From Oreohelix idahoensis (lineage: Eukaryota; Mollusca; Gastropoda; Stylommatophora; Oreohelicidae), in the NCBI GenBank assembly GCA_024509875.1, contig JAMPIV010000286.1, positions 62,001 to 126,000 of the forward strand: DNA of 64,000 nucleotides, in the 5' to 3' direction. A model generated the notes under the pieces. The model had not been told where the DNA came from. It did not search any database and worked only from the letters and a program-made list of their open reading frames with translations. The position numbers and the translations under genes are program-made. Of this stretch, positions 37,671 through 52,009 are shown piece after piece; the first letter of the stretch is position 1; each line of letters starts with the position of its first letter.

Positions 37671-37905
37671 CCCACACATAGCAGATACTGCCGTAGAGGA
37701 GCGAAGTTTTAGAGACTTCACTATACTAAGTCCAGCATCGAGAAGTGGGGGTAAACAGTTCCCTTCCTCGCAGCTTTGTTCCTTCCCTAACTCAAGAGAA
37801 AAGTCAGGTACCCATTTACGGTTGGGTAGACTGGAGCTTATCGACACGGTGAATCGAACTCAGCACCTTTGCTGCGAGAGACAAGCGATCTAACTATTCG
37901 ATCAA
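37671..37905 (-). mobile_element. tRNA-derived SINE (family B)
   Basis: The tRNA head is at the right end. On the minus strand a box B-like GAGTTCGATTCACC follows GTCTCTCGCAGCAAAGG. The body holds CTACCCAACCGTAAATGGG and TACCTGAC, the tail CTACGGCAGTATCTGC. Two more copies lie at 44508-44752 and 46305-46515 in the same orientation. Confidence 0.8.
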
Positions 37906-40765
<2,860 letters not shown>

Positions 40766-40768
<3 letters not shown>

Positions 40769-41027
40769 TATGATTATATATATATATACCCAACGGGCTG
40801 ATCACCCGTTTGCCAGTCACTTTGATTACGGAAACAACGGCAAACGGATTGATTTGTCGTTGCCCTAAAGACGCCATTAGGCGTGATGGGAACAACGGCA
40901 AAGAAAATCTATTCGCTGTTGCCCTTAAGACGCCACTAGGCGTAATGGCCACTGACTGCTTTGCCGGTCGTTGGCTAAGGACGGAAGAAGAAGAGAAGAA
41001 GATATATATATATATATAATCATACAA
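40766..41027 (+). mobile_element. Small inverted-repeat-bounded insert with LINE/SINE-type tail
   Basis: The ends are ttgtatgattatatatata (40766) and its reverse complement ending at 41027. Inside are two tandem copies of a tail module (GTTGCCCTAAAGACGCC at about 40860 and GTTGCCCTTAAGACGCC at about 40917), then TAAGGACGGAAGAAGAAG. The same tail occurs in the giant inverted-repeat arms. The inverted ends may be a coincidence of AT repeats plus nine bases. Confidence 0.5.
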
Positions 41028-41167
41028 CAACACAACACTGACATTTTTCATAAAAAAAATACGATGCTACATATCTTGTCTCCCTTTAATAAACAGGCAC
41101 GCTGGTCCTCACAAGTTCTGAATCGCCGCTTAAGTCATAATTCTACTAATGGAATTATAGTATAAAC

Positions 41168-41529
41168 CAGGGGTCAGCAACCCAGGAGCTTTTGGGATCT
41201 ACTTTAGTAGCACTGAGTCCTCTAAAGATATACCATATGTGTGTGCGTGTGCATGTAATTTTAACCCGGGGGGAGGGGGGGGGGGTGTTGAACCTTACAT
41301 CTATCTCATGAAGTTCAAGGATATTTTTTAGTAGCCAGCATGAGTTTTCACTGAGAATGCGAAAAGGCAACTTTGATCTTGGGGACAGCGCAATTTTAAA
41401 AACCGCCAGCAGAGGTTTAGTTCGAAATGTCCCCTAGTTTTAACCACCCCCTCCCCCCCTTTCCCAGTTGCCTAAAGACCTACCAAATCATCCACTGGTA
41501 GATCGGGGTCGACTGGTTGCCGGCCCTTG
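41168..41529. mobile_element. Non-autonomous hAT-like element with 8-bp duplications
   Basis: The left end CAGGGGTCAGCAACCC and the reverse complement of the right end CAAGGGCCGGCAACC form imperfect terminal inverted repeats, continuing into GGGATCTAC versus CCCGATCTACC. Flanking 8-bp sequences gtataaac (41160-41167) and gtctaaac (41530-41537) differ at one base, as expected for a hAT target duplication. The 362-bp element has no transposase and contains a G-run (41266-41286). Confidence 0.8.
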
Positions 41530-41537
41530 GTCTAAAC

Positions 41538-43509
41538 TGTACGCTGCTGTCTAAGTTTACAAAGGGGAGTTGCCGGGGTTTTTTTTTTTCTCCGGATGGT
41601 TTATTTTTGTCAACGTCCATCTTACATGGTAAAACCTCTGTGGCGTTATTGTGGCCCAATTAAATATCTCTTGTGATTCGCTCACTAATTGTGGCGAAGG
41701 TGAGATGAGTAATTACTAGTCTCTTACACGTAGTAGATAATATATGAGATAATAACATATAACTCAATAGTTCTCCAGGAAAATTTCTCTAAATAGAAGT
41801 TTAGGCTCGTGAAAGGAGTAAGAAATGCCTGGCGGAAACTATGGGACAGAACTAAGAGAAAGCGATGGGTACAGATAACGAAGAATAGATGTCTGCTCCA
41901 GAACTTTATCTCTGCCACTGCTGTCCTGAAATATCTGAGACCACTGAAATTCAAAATAGATCAGATCCGACAATGATATCTGATAGACTGTGGCTCGACG
42001 ATGCCCCCTTCCTGGCGTATAGTCGAGGATTAGAATATACTGGATGATAAGGTATAGATGTAAGGATAGGTGAAGTGAGTTCTAATAATAACAGTGTATA
42101 ATAACTGGTCACAACGTATTTGTTACAACACTGAAGTATGAACTGAACAATACTCCTGCAGTTATATTATATAAATATAACGAATAGCATTTATTACAAT
42201 GATTTGTGTTCAAAACTTTGAGATAATATAATAACCTAAATTCATACAAGTGATCATGTTACAAATCAAATCAAACAAATGTATTAATGAGTTTTGTTTC
42301 CTCCAAATATTGCATTTACTTAGATCATCCTAGACAGGGATTGGAGGGTGATAATTTTGTTAATTTTAGAGAAATGTAATTACAAAGTCTTATGTAAAGT
42401 TTAACTTTGCATTTAAATCAGAATACAAATAGCAATAGCCGTGAATACAAATAGCCGTGAATTGATTTTTAGTACCTTAGGACTTATCTGTGCTTTGCTG
42501 ATCCTTTCTTAGTGTAATGCCAAAGGTTTGGGGTGACTCTCTTTCCCCCAGTCTGTTTCCACGATGGACTATCGGGACACTGTGTTTGCCTTCCTTGACA
42601 ATGTGCTAAAGACACCAGCTTTTGATGCCAACAAAGACCCTTTGTTGAGCTCAGAACTTCCCAGAAGTTGTCTCTGGTCGGCGTTTCCAGAGATGGCCTG
42701 TCTATAGCTATTTCTTCTGAAGAAGCTTTCAGAATCTGTACTTCTCTTGCTAAACATTTTTAGCTAGGAATGCACTATAACATATAATTAACTAGTGTTT
42801 TAGAATTTGCTATGGCCAAAGCTTACAAAACTGGTTTTATTGCTACTCTGAATTTCGCACTGGTGACATGAAGCTCATTAGAGGCAGTTAGCTGAGAGTG
42901 AGGGAATATTGTATGTACATGATTTTTATGTTGTTTCTGTGAGAGCGAGTGGGTGGTCTTCATGTTTGCTATTTCACCTTCCCTGAACAAGAAACTTTAG
43001 ATGCATAAATGAGTCCGATTTGACACGGCCAGCACGGGAAATCCAATCTTTTTATCTCACAACTGTAAATTGAGTTTTGTCCCGGAGCGGGACTCGCATG
43101 CTAATTTACTTGCGTGTGACGGGCGAAATAATTCAAGGGACCGTGAGAGAGTGGAAACTTAGGGAAACGGTAATAGGTAGAAGGAAAAACCAAAACCATT
43201 AAACCAAGGAAAAATAATGCACGAAAACGTACCGTCACAACCTCAATTATGTATGCGTCTTATAAGCAGGAGATAATCTTAACTGTATATCTCTACATAT
43301 GTAAAAGAAAGTTATTATTACAATATTTTAATTACAGGCCGGTGTTAGATTGTTCGTGCACTGTGCTGAGATCCTCCTAAGGGAGGAAATCGGAGCACTG
43401 ATGGAGTAGTCCGTGTGCAATGAAGATAGTTCTTAAAACCAAACCAAACCGATTGTAGGCATCTCCAAACTCTTCAGCCGATCGCTACTAAATTTGGGAA
43501 GGTCTCGTC
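41538..43509. other. No confident gene
   Basis: AT-rich sequence. It contains one weak exon-like stretch (42552-42707) and an imperfect hairpin (43359-43400); otherwise nothing recognised. Confidence 0.45.
42564..42707 (+). CDS. Candidate terminal exon, unknown product
   Basis: A pyrimidine-rich tract ending ctctctttcccccag (to 42551) looks like a good 3' splice site. It is followed by a short open frame whose first ATG is at 42564, reading MDYRDTVFAFLDNVLK and then TPAFDANKDPLLSSELP, to a TAG at 42705-42707. The composition is protein-like and less biased than neighbouring frames, and it does not match any of the repeats in the window. I do not recognise the family. There is no partner exon or polyadenylation signal I can tie to it, so it may be chance. 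Confidence 0.25.
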   Translation: MDYRDTVFAFLDNVLKTPAFDANKDPLLSSELPRSCLWSAFPEMACL

Positions 43510-44430
43510 TCATTAGCTGTATCAATCAATCAATACCCTTTAGCTCCCCAAGGAGCATATGCCTTCAACAAACGCAAGCCAAGTCTTCCTGTCCTGTGCC
43601 ATCCGTTCACATTTTTTTCATGTTTTCCTAATCATTTTCACCTCTGTATCCAGTTCTCTTCTCCATGTGTTTTTTTGGCCTACCTCAGCCTCTCTTTCCC
43701 TGTGGATTCCAGAACAAGGACTGACTTGTAATGCTATCAATAGGTCTCAATGTGTGTCCTATCCATCGCCAGCGTCTTCTTCTCAACTCTTGTTCCACTG
43801 GCACTTGTCTGGTTCTTGTCATCAATTCCACATTTGTGACTTTGTCATACCATTCTTATTTTGATATCACTGTCTGTCCCTACAACGCTGTCTTTATTAC
43901 TGCCAAGATATGTGTACGATTCTACAAACTTTAGTGGTGTTTGTTCAAGTTCAACCTTGTTGTCATTTCTTGCATTTATTCTCATAATCTTTGTCTTTTC
44001 CCTGTGTATTTTCAGGCCCACTTGTTGTGACCTCTCATCGAGAATTTCCATTGTCTCTTGCATCTGATTATGGTTATGGGACAGATGAGCCAAGTCATCT
44101 GCAAAATCCAGATCATCAAGCTGTTTAGTCAGATTCCACTTGATTCCATTTCTGTTGTGTGATGTCGATGTTTTCATAACCCAATCTATTGCTAGTAAGA
44201 AAAGAAATGGAGACAAGAGGCATCCATGTCTCACTCCCGTTCTAATCCTAAACGGTTCTGTAAGCTGTCCTTCATGAAGAACTCTGCATGTCATGTCTTC
44301 ATAGGTCTTCCTTATTAAGTTAACGATCTTCATGGGAACTCCATAATGCCTCATCAATTTCCACAGTGATTCTCTGCCTACACTGTCAAAAGCCTTTTCA
44401 TAGTCCACAAATCCGATGTATAATGGTGAA
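43510..44430 (-). pseudogene. LINE reverse transcriptase, C-terminal half
   Basis: The minus-strand frame 44408-43845 begins FVDYEKAFDSVGRESLWKL, followed by RTGVRHGCLLSPFLFLLAID and the catalytic LDFADDLAHLSH, then a KIHREKTKIM and YTYLGS stretch. These are RT motifs in order. After a frameshift and stop near 43845 the post-RT region continues in other frames as LRRRRWRWIGHTLR, NPQGKRG and a terminal AYAPWGAKGY near 43550, ending in a TGAT-like tail at about 43525. The upstream RT palm/fingers and endonuclease are missing. It is RTE-like; at least three frame breaks make it dead. Confidence 0.88.
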
Positions 44431-44507
44431 TTTCATTCCAGACTTTGTTCAGCTATTATTCATTAGCTTGTACATGGGACGATAATTATACTTAATTCTT
44501 AATCTAA

Positions 44508-44752
44508 AAGGGCAAGGTAGTCCCATAGCAGATACTGCCGTAGGGAATGAAGTGTTGGAGACTTCACTATACTAGGTCCAGCATCGAGAGTTGGGGTGAC
44601 CAGTTCCCTTCCTCACTGCCTTTTTCCTTCCCTAACTCAAAGAGGAAAGTCAGGTACCCATTTATAGCTGGGTAGGCTGCAGCGTATCGGTACCGTGATT
44701 CGAACCCGGCACCTTTGCCGCGAGAGACCAGCTCTCTAATCACTATCAATCG
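44508..44752 (-). mobile_element. tRNA-derived SINE (family B)
   Basis: Minus-strand box B CGGGTTCGAATCACGG is better preserved than in the 37.7 kb copy. The body CTACCCAGCTATAAATGGG and TACCTGAC is shared, and the tail is CTACGGCAGTATCTGC with ggactaccttgccctttt. Confidence 0.85.
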
Positions 44753-45654
44753 GACGCTGATCTACTGAATAGTAATTAGATTATGGATATTATCATACTG
44801 AAATTAGCATTTTCTTAGACATTAATAGATTTATGTTCATTCTTCTGGTGAAACTGATAAGCACTTTGAGATACCACACCACTTGTGTATGTAATTTGTA
44901 TGCAGGTGTTTACTACATTCATTGACTGTGGTTAATTTTTTTTTTCGTTTATGGATTTTCAATTTGACATTTTAAGCCTACGCGAAGAAGGTTTAAAAAC
45001 AAATAAAGTAAGAAATTAAAAAAAAAAAAAAAAAACCTGGTTTTTTCACTTGGGATTATTAAATGATGATTACAATTGTAAATAAAATAATAACTGTTTG
45101 TGGTAGATTTCAGTAATTTTTATTTCCCGCACGATTTTCCGTTATGACGGGTGAACAAGACTAACTGTGGGTGAAGCACTGCATTACAACCCATTTGATG
45201 ACGTGTACAAATATTACGCTGCTCCACATTAGTAAACTTAATAATGTTAGCTTTAATCTGGTCCACTGAAGTGGCTTGGGAAATCTCAGGATATGTGGTA
45301 ATTTAAACATTATTCACTCCATCAGAATGTCTTGAATGTTTTAAGTCAGGAATAATAATGGTATCTAATCATTTTTTGAATATAAGAAATCATGACTCAT
45401 TCTTTAATAAGGCATCATTCGGAGCTACACATGAATTATATGAGCATGAACAGATGCGTGTTGTATGTCAAAGTGTTAAAACTTTAACAAATGTGTACCT
45501 CTGACCCTAACTCACAAACTAAAACTTTATACTCCCACTGCTTTGCAACATATTTTTTTTTTTTTTTCGTACGCCCGCTAATACTCGAGGCGAAATCTCA
45601 GGTTATTACTAATGTCTAACCTGACATTGATTTTACGTGAGTATCCCTTTTTTC
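44753..45654. other. No recognised feature
   Basis: AT-rich sequence with A- and T-runs (45017-45035 and 45551-45567). Confidence 0.5.
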
Positions 45655-45906
45655 TTGTACAGAGACAGGTGTCCCTCGCCATTCAGGCAAATACTCTCCG
45701 ATTTCGGAGGTACCCATTGCAGCTGGGTCGGCTCAGGAGCCGCCAGTCCCTGGTCGACGACACTTCTTCAAATGTCCTCGCCAGGTCTCAAGTTAATCCA
45801 GTCCAATTCCCGGTCGACGAAAAATCCTCAAATGCCGTCGCCCGGGTTTGATCCTGAATCACCCGGTCGCCAGAGCGGTGTTGTAACCACTACGCTAGCG
45901 CGGCTC
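45655..45906 (-). mobile_element. tRNA-derived SINE (family A-like)
   Basis: The minus strand begins GAGCCGCGCTAGCGTAGTGG (box A-like), then AGGATCAAACCCGGG (a degraded box B), two copies of a GTCGTCGACC-type segment, and CCGACCCAGCTGCAATGGG with TACC. It is related to 4681-4961 through the shared core. The tail is not sharply defined. Confidence 0.7.
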
Positions 45907-46304
45907 CACAGATATTAATGGTTGTTAAAACGACAGCAGCTAATGAGATCGTAAGCTTCTATACATCTATTACCCTAAAATATACGAAGTCAAAATTATG
46001 AAATCCCAATCAAAACCCTAGACAGTATTTTATTTTTTTAATTTCTTGAGTAAAACTACCCCCATTCAACCCTACATACTGGTTATAATTTGTGCAACTA
46101 CTGTCTACTATTACAAACAAAAAATTAAATTTATTGTCATCTGTTTTCCCAATAACGTCTTTCTTTATCGAACCTTTAATTCAGAATTTATAATGTACAA
46201 TTTCTAACGATGTCGTCTTCATTTCTTTACTATTAATCTCTCATACCATTCAATAAGCGCTTTGAGCAGGTATGTTTAGCTATATTGTTGTTTGTTTGTT
46301 TTTT

Positions 46305-46515
46305 TAAAGTAAAGTAAAGGTAGCTCCACAGCAGATATTGGGGTAGGGGGGAGTGAAATGTACAAGACGTCACTAATACTAGATCACAGCTTTTATGATG
46401 TGGGGTGACCAATTCCCTTATTCGCCGCCTTTGCCTTCCCTAGCTCAAGAACAGAGTCAGACACCCATTTTTACAGCTGAGTATGCTTGAGCGTGACGTG
46501 ATTCCAATACTCATT
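46305..46515 (-). mobile_element. Diverged SINE (family B)
   Basis: It keeps the order of the 37.7 and 44.5 kb copies: a tail with gcagatattggggtaggg, the body tgaccaattcccttattcgc and ccttccctagctcaag, acacccattt and cagctgagta. The tRNA head is decayed. Confidence 0.65.
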
Positions 46516-46852
46516 CTGCTAGCTACCAATGTTCACATAAAACGCATTAGCGCAGGACCCTGGATATGTTTAGTTCACGTTGCGGAATTTCACAGAGAAG
46601 GAAAATGCTTCCCGCGGAAACTTTGTTTTAAAAATTAAGCTCAATTGAGGACCAGAACAGAAGAATATAATTAGTTCTGCTAGTTTTGCCCCTAGTCGTG
46701 TCTCTCCTACCCCTCCGCCCACCCAAATATTGATTTTAATGGACCATTTAGTTTGCTTTTCCAAGTCCCCTTTCAGCGGCACCGTCAGCAAACCCCATCC
46801 GGCTTTGTTCTCTGTGTCAGTATTGAGGATAATTTTCTTAAACCATAGCTTA

Positions 46853-47228
46853 CAGCACGGTTTCTCAACCGAGGTTCCACGGAACTCTAGGGTTCCCCGA
46901 GAGATGGTGATTGGAAATAAATAAAACCTTCGTTTTGTTTTAACTTTGCCGAGTGGGCGATGCTAGCGCTCGCAATGATAAGCAGTGACCGAGCAGCCTC
47001 GTAGGACCGTGCTCACTCTTGCCCATACCATATTTATTAGTATCTTGTTCAGTAAAAATTTGTGAAAAGACTTTTAGCCCTACTTGGAAAAGGTTAAAAA
47101 AAATTAAAGTAGGAAATTAAAAAAAAAAAAAGACAAGCTGAAGTTTTTTCTACCTACACTAGACTTACATTAGAGTTGATATCCTTTGTGTGTATGTGTC
47201 TGTGTGTGTGTGGGGGGGGGGGGAAGAG

Positions 47229-47271
<43 letters not shown>

Positions 47272-47499
47272 AAAAAAAGAATAGACTAATAAATTGTCAA
47301 AATAAACCGATCCAATGAAAAAAATTATGCTCTGTTCAAAAGAGAACTGGCAATTTTTATTGGATTATTATATTTACAACTTACTGATAACGCTTAGCCA
47401 CCGCGAGCTGTAGAAATAATCATTTTTATGCAGGGGTTCCATGAGACCTTAAAATTATTTCAAAGGTTCCTCGAGGATAAAAGAGATTGAGAAAGGCTG
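46853..47499. mobile_element. Candidate non-autonomous hAT-like element
   Basis: The left end CAGCACGGTTTCTCAACCGA and the reverse complement of the right end CAGCCTTTCTCAATC are imperfect terminal inverted repeats. Both continue into GGAACYYT-type text (TTCCACGGAACTC versus CGAGGAACC). A clear 8-bp target duplication is not present; only gctta is shared. The interior holds a G-run (47211-47221) and a GA microsatellite (47231-47270). Confidence 0.5.
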
Positions 47500-47689
47500 G
47501 CTTAGAGTTAAAGACAACGAAAGTTCAGTTAAATAAATCACTAAGACAGCGCCTAATAACACCACTGACGAACATCAGAAACAGATCAGTAGGCACTTGA
47601 ATATTGGAAATGTCAGAAGACCAGTGGATAAATATTGTGTCTGCGGTATAGATCTGTTTAAAAAAAAAAAAAACAGAGCGTTACGCTAA

Positions 47690-48030
47690 AGAAGTGTGAA
47701 ACAGAGAAGAGTAAGAAGGAGGAACAGGGAATAGAACAAAAGGAGAAAACATATGATGGAAGAAAAGCAGAAACAGGATGGAAGAGGACAACAAAAAAGA
47801 AGACGAACATGCGTAGAAGAACGCAAAAGAGACCTAGAAGATGAAAAAGCTGGACAGGCAAGGGATACGGTGAAGGAGGAGAAGTAGTGTAAGTTAAGAT
47901 GACCAAGAAAGAGAAGCAGGGAAAGATAAGAAGTAGAAGATGAAGGAGAATGGAGAGTACCAGTAAAGGAAAGCTGAAGAAGGCTACAAGAAGGAGGAAG
48001 AAAACAACGACAAGAAGAAGAGAAGAATAA
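47690..48030. repeat. Purine-rich strand-asymmetric tract
   Basis: About 340 bp in which the plus strand is strongly purine-biased without a simple period. The long F/S/L-rich minus-strand frames are artefacts of this bias. Confidence 0.7.
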
Positions 48031-49387
48031 CATCCTGCCAATTCTATCTATACCAGCACTACCTCACCGAAAGCCTGAAAAACAAACTACTTCTACTCCT
48101 TACAATAGTCGCGCTTGCTGGTGTTACTCTTCTGTCGACGCCTCCCTAAGTAACCCTGACAAGAGGCATTAGCCGATGTCAGGCTAATATTAATGCTGTA
48201 TAGCGTTAATCTATACTACATTTAACATCTGGAACATGACCAAAATGCTAGAAGACAGACAACGCCGACAAAGATGCGAGAATAACTCACAACATGAAAT
48301 GTCAATAAAGAACAGCTATCAGAATTGAAAACGAAACAATTCTCCACTAGATAAGACGAACAGTGAAAGTAAAATAAGATAAACAGAACATTTATCAGGA
48401 ATATGATGGGTGGATACAAAACAAGACCCCATACAAATTTAACCGTGTCGATTATGCAATTTTATTTGCAAAAAAATGTGACAAAGAGCTACAGATGATT
48501 GACAGCCTAGTGTCAGCAAATAATAACAAGAGTTTTGTGCAAATTGACGCCTGAAATTATAAACACCTCTGAAATATGAAATTCCTCAGCATGCAGGTGT
48601 GGCTGGCTGATTATATACCGATGCGAGATTTGTTTGTTTGTTTGTTCCAATTTCCACGGGTTCGAGTTACTCACTCTTTTACCCTTGCAACAAAATTTGG
48701 GTTATTGGTTTTGGGCTTTCTTGCAACCTCAGAGAACTTCCCCGACTCAGCGGGCGCAGCTGGTGGAGGTCACACCAGACCCACTAATTGGCGTGTGTGC
48801 AATGTCACGAGAACGATGGTTCTCTACCCTGCAAAGGGGGTCAATGTGAGGCGGTGGCGCACAGCTCTGTTCCAACTGAACTGGGAAGGCTCGTCACCAG
48901 GAGCGCCACGCACAGTCTTATGGGGGCAGCTTTTGCCTAAAGATGCTGATGTGAGATGGATAGATGGAAAATTTGAAAGTATGAATAACTACCAAACTGC
49001 CCAACATAGCCCCACTAAAATTTGGCTCGAAGAAAATCTGCAGACAATGTGCAGAAAATGTAAGTATAAGCTCTGGAGGAAGAAAATAGAGTGAGAATCA
49101 CTGGCAGATCTATTAATAGGGATACTGGAAATTAACTGTCTCTTAGCAGGTTGAGAATCCTCTGAGTAGACTAAGAGCTAGTAGGTATCCATGCCACTTT
49201 TCCCTAAGGTACTGAATTATTAGAAAGAGCCTCCATTAATTAAATACAAATATGACATAATCTTACAGTACTAGACATCACTGTAACACCAAAGAAGAGT
49301 CAATAACTAATCTTGATTTTAGAAAATTACAATGAAACTTTACAGGTGAAAATAAAAAATCTGTCATACATATACACTATATATATA
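48031..49387. other. No recognised gene
   Basis: A 172-residue open frame (48576-49094, plus) has no motif or family I recognise and starts in a GTTT-repeat area. I do not call it a gene. Confidence 0.4.
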
Positions 49388-49905
49388 TAACACCTTTAAA
49401 TATCTCGGGTCCACTATATGTAGTGATGGAAGATCAAGTAAAGAAATCAAGACAAGACTTGAGATGGCCTCAGCTGCCATGACAAGGTTGAATGTGATCT
49501 GGAAAAGTAACATCAGTTTTCCTGTGAAGATCAAATTATACAAATCACTTGTATTATCTATTCTCTTGTATGGGTGTGAGGGCTGGACACTCACTGCAGA
49601 TACGGAGCGAAGGATTCAGGCTTTCGAGCATAAATGTTATAGAAGAATTCTGCGCATTTGCTATAAAGAGCACAAAACAAATGTCTATGTTAGAGAGAAG
49701 ATAAACACCTATGCAGGCCACCAAGAACCACTTTTGTCAATAGTGAAACGTCGAAAGCTTGCCTGGTTTGGGCATGTAACTCGTCATGACTCCCTTTCGA
49801 AAACGATCCTTCAGGGAACAGTCGAAGGTAAACGGAGAAGAGGAAGGCAGAGAAAATCCTGGGCTGATAACATCAAAGAATGGGCAGGACACGGTTTTTC
49901 CACAC
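49388..49905 (+). pseudogene. LINE C-terminal region, left part, interrupted by copy 2
   Basis: The frame runs from [19 protein letters not shown] through LLYGCEGWTLTADTERRI, FEHKCYRRILRICYKEH, KRRKLAWFGHVTRHD and GKRRRGRQRKSWADNIKEW. This is the post-RT region, stop-free up to the LTR at 49906. The frame resumes at 58106. Only this 3' part of the LINE is present. Confidence 0.9.
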
Positions 49906-51898
49906 TGTGGTGAAGTGGGATGTTATAAATATTTATAGGGGACTTAGTGTACTGACTGAGATCAGCTGTGAAGGTATCTATATCTAATAAGAGTAGTGTA
50001 TTATAGATAACCTTACTTGCTGCCACATATGTATACCTCAGTCAGAATTATTCTGGAATAGTGTGATGACTACGTTATATGTCTAGGGTATGTGTATGAT
50101 GAAGTGTAAGTCATAACAACAACAGACAGATAAACAATTTAATTTATTCCACCACACTTGACAACACTATGACACTCACATACATAAAACACTCTACGAG
50201 GATATCTTAAAGGAGTCACTGATAACTTTTCAAATAACAATATGTATTCAGTGCTGTCATGAATGTATATGTGTCCTGATTCAAATACAAAGGGAACCAG
50301 GAATCACAATCAATTTTAATTACAGGTTATATGTACAGAATTTATTAATATGATTCTTGTAGTGACAAATATTATTAATAGTATCCTATGTGTGTCAGTT
50401 GTGTAGTAGTAATATGAGGTAATACTGGTTTTGTTTTGTTCAAGCTCTGTTGGTATTGGTCATCATGACATCAATAGTTTGTCTTTGTTGGAACTAGTAT
50501 TGGAGATGTTCTCAGTTCCTGGCATTAAAACAATTAAATTCCCCTCTTAATTTTAGTTTACAATGTCATTTTAAGATGGGGGTACATAATGTTGAGCTCC
50601 ATGGCCACACTCTCTTATCTTTCGTGATGACTGCAGTAAAGGACTCCTCTGCTCGATTACTTTAATGAGTTCTGGAGCCACCCCACTGGTTGCTATATGG
50701 ACCAAGGAGTATGCTGTCCACCTCTGGCTTCAGCAAAGCTCTGACCAGGTGCTGCTCAATAACTTTAAGACCACGGTCCCACAATTCATAGAAATAATAA
50801 ACAGTTTCGTTGACTGGCAATGAATATAGCACAACTCCGATCTGCCGATGTCCCAGGCTTTATTTTATAAAAAATATACACTGGTGCTCAACGCACTGCT
50901 TCTTAGTAGGTTTATTACAAGATGTGGCAATGAACAGACGCTCTGAATTGAGTATATTCGCAGCTCTACCCAATCAAACCATGTCTACACATCTTTTCAA
51001 AAAAATACTCCTTTTCACGTTTCCCCTGACAACACAAGATAGTATTTATAGCCCGACCAATCGTGTTTAGTTTTATATTTGTTGCGCTCCAATCAAATAG
51101 GAGTTAACATGGTAGGCTATTTCCGTAACGTAATGTTTTTTCAAACACGTTATAAAAAAATTTTATGAGCAGAAATGATTTCATGCTGTCAGGCACCCCC
51201 ACTATTTTATTTTGGCCATAACTTGGTAATTCCTAGACTATTTGCGTAACGTTTTACATATTCTTTGTCAGCAAACCCTAAGGAACCCAAATATACGAAT
51301 TTAATGGAGCCAATATGCATTTTCTTCTAGGATAGTCGTGCGGTCTGTCATGTTTTCAAACGTAAACCAGTATATTGTCATAATTCCCAATAAGCGTTTT
51401 TCAGGATTTTAAAACCTAACTCTGGTATGGGTAGTGAATTTTATCACTGTCGATTTGAAATAAAGTTAGTGCATGTGGCCTTACACGCGTGATGGCAGCA
51501 ATTGTATATCGCGCGACGCGTGTTTAGTATTGCATGCTTCCTGCCTTCATTCGCCCCTCTCTCTCTCCTGCTTTATCTGTCTTTTAGTTACGCCGTGTAT
51601 AAAATGGAATGAATGAAATATTAAATTTAGGTCATTGATCAGCTTGCGTATCTCAAGGTTTTTCCAAGAAATACAGTACACGTTTCATTGAAGAAAGCGT
51701 GCAGCGACACAGTAGGCTTTTACTATCAACGTGAAAGCGTTACAATTTGCCGACGAAGTAGAAAACAAGGGGGATTTCGAGTACAGTCATTGTGACAGCA
51801 CGGTTCTTTACCATTCTTCTTTCCTTTTATTAAATTTATTTGTTAGGCTTTGCATTTACGTTTTAATTTATATATGGGGATTAGAATAATTCACGACA
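49906..51898 (-). repeat. 3' LTR of copy 2 (1993 bp)
   Basis: The minus strand starts TGTCGTGAATTATTC and ends TTCACCACA. It lacks the roughly 420-bp segment found in the copy 1 LTRs. Confidence 0.95.
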
Positions 51899-51909
51899 TC
51901 TCCCCTCTT
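51899..51909 (-). other. Polypurine tract of copy 2
   Basis: Minus-strand AAGAGGGGAGA directly before the 3' LTR. Confidence 0.85.
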
Positions 51910-52009
51910 AAAACAGACATTATATGTCAGTCCTTTATTCTATATACACATAGAGAAATTTATTATTATTTCTGGGGTTTACGGTGATTCTCATCACACG
52001 GATGGCGGC

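Noticed and set aside
47658..48041. 127-residue hydrophobic F/L/S-rich frame resembling membrane protein
   Set aside because: Produced by the purine-rich plus strand; low complexity.
48576..49094. 172-residue open frame
   Set aside because: No recognised domain, no splice or promoter context, and a start near a GTTT repeat.
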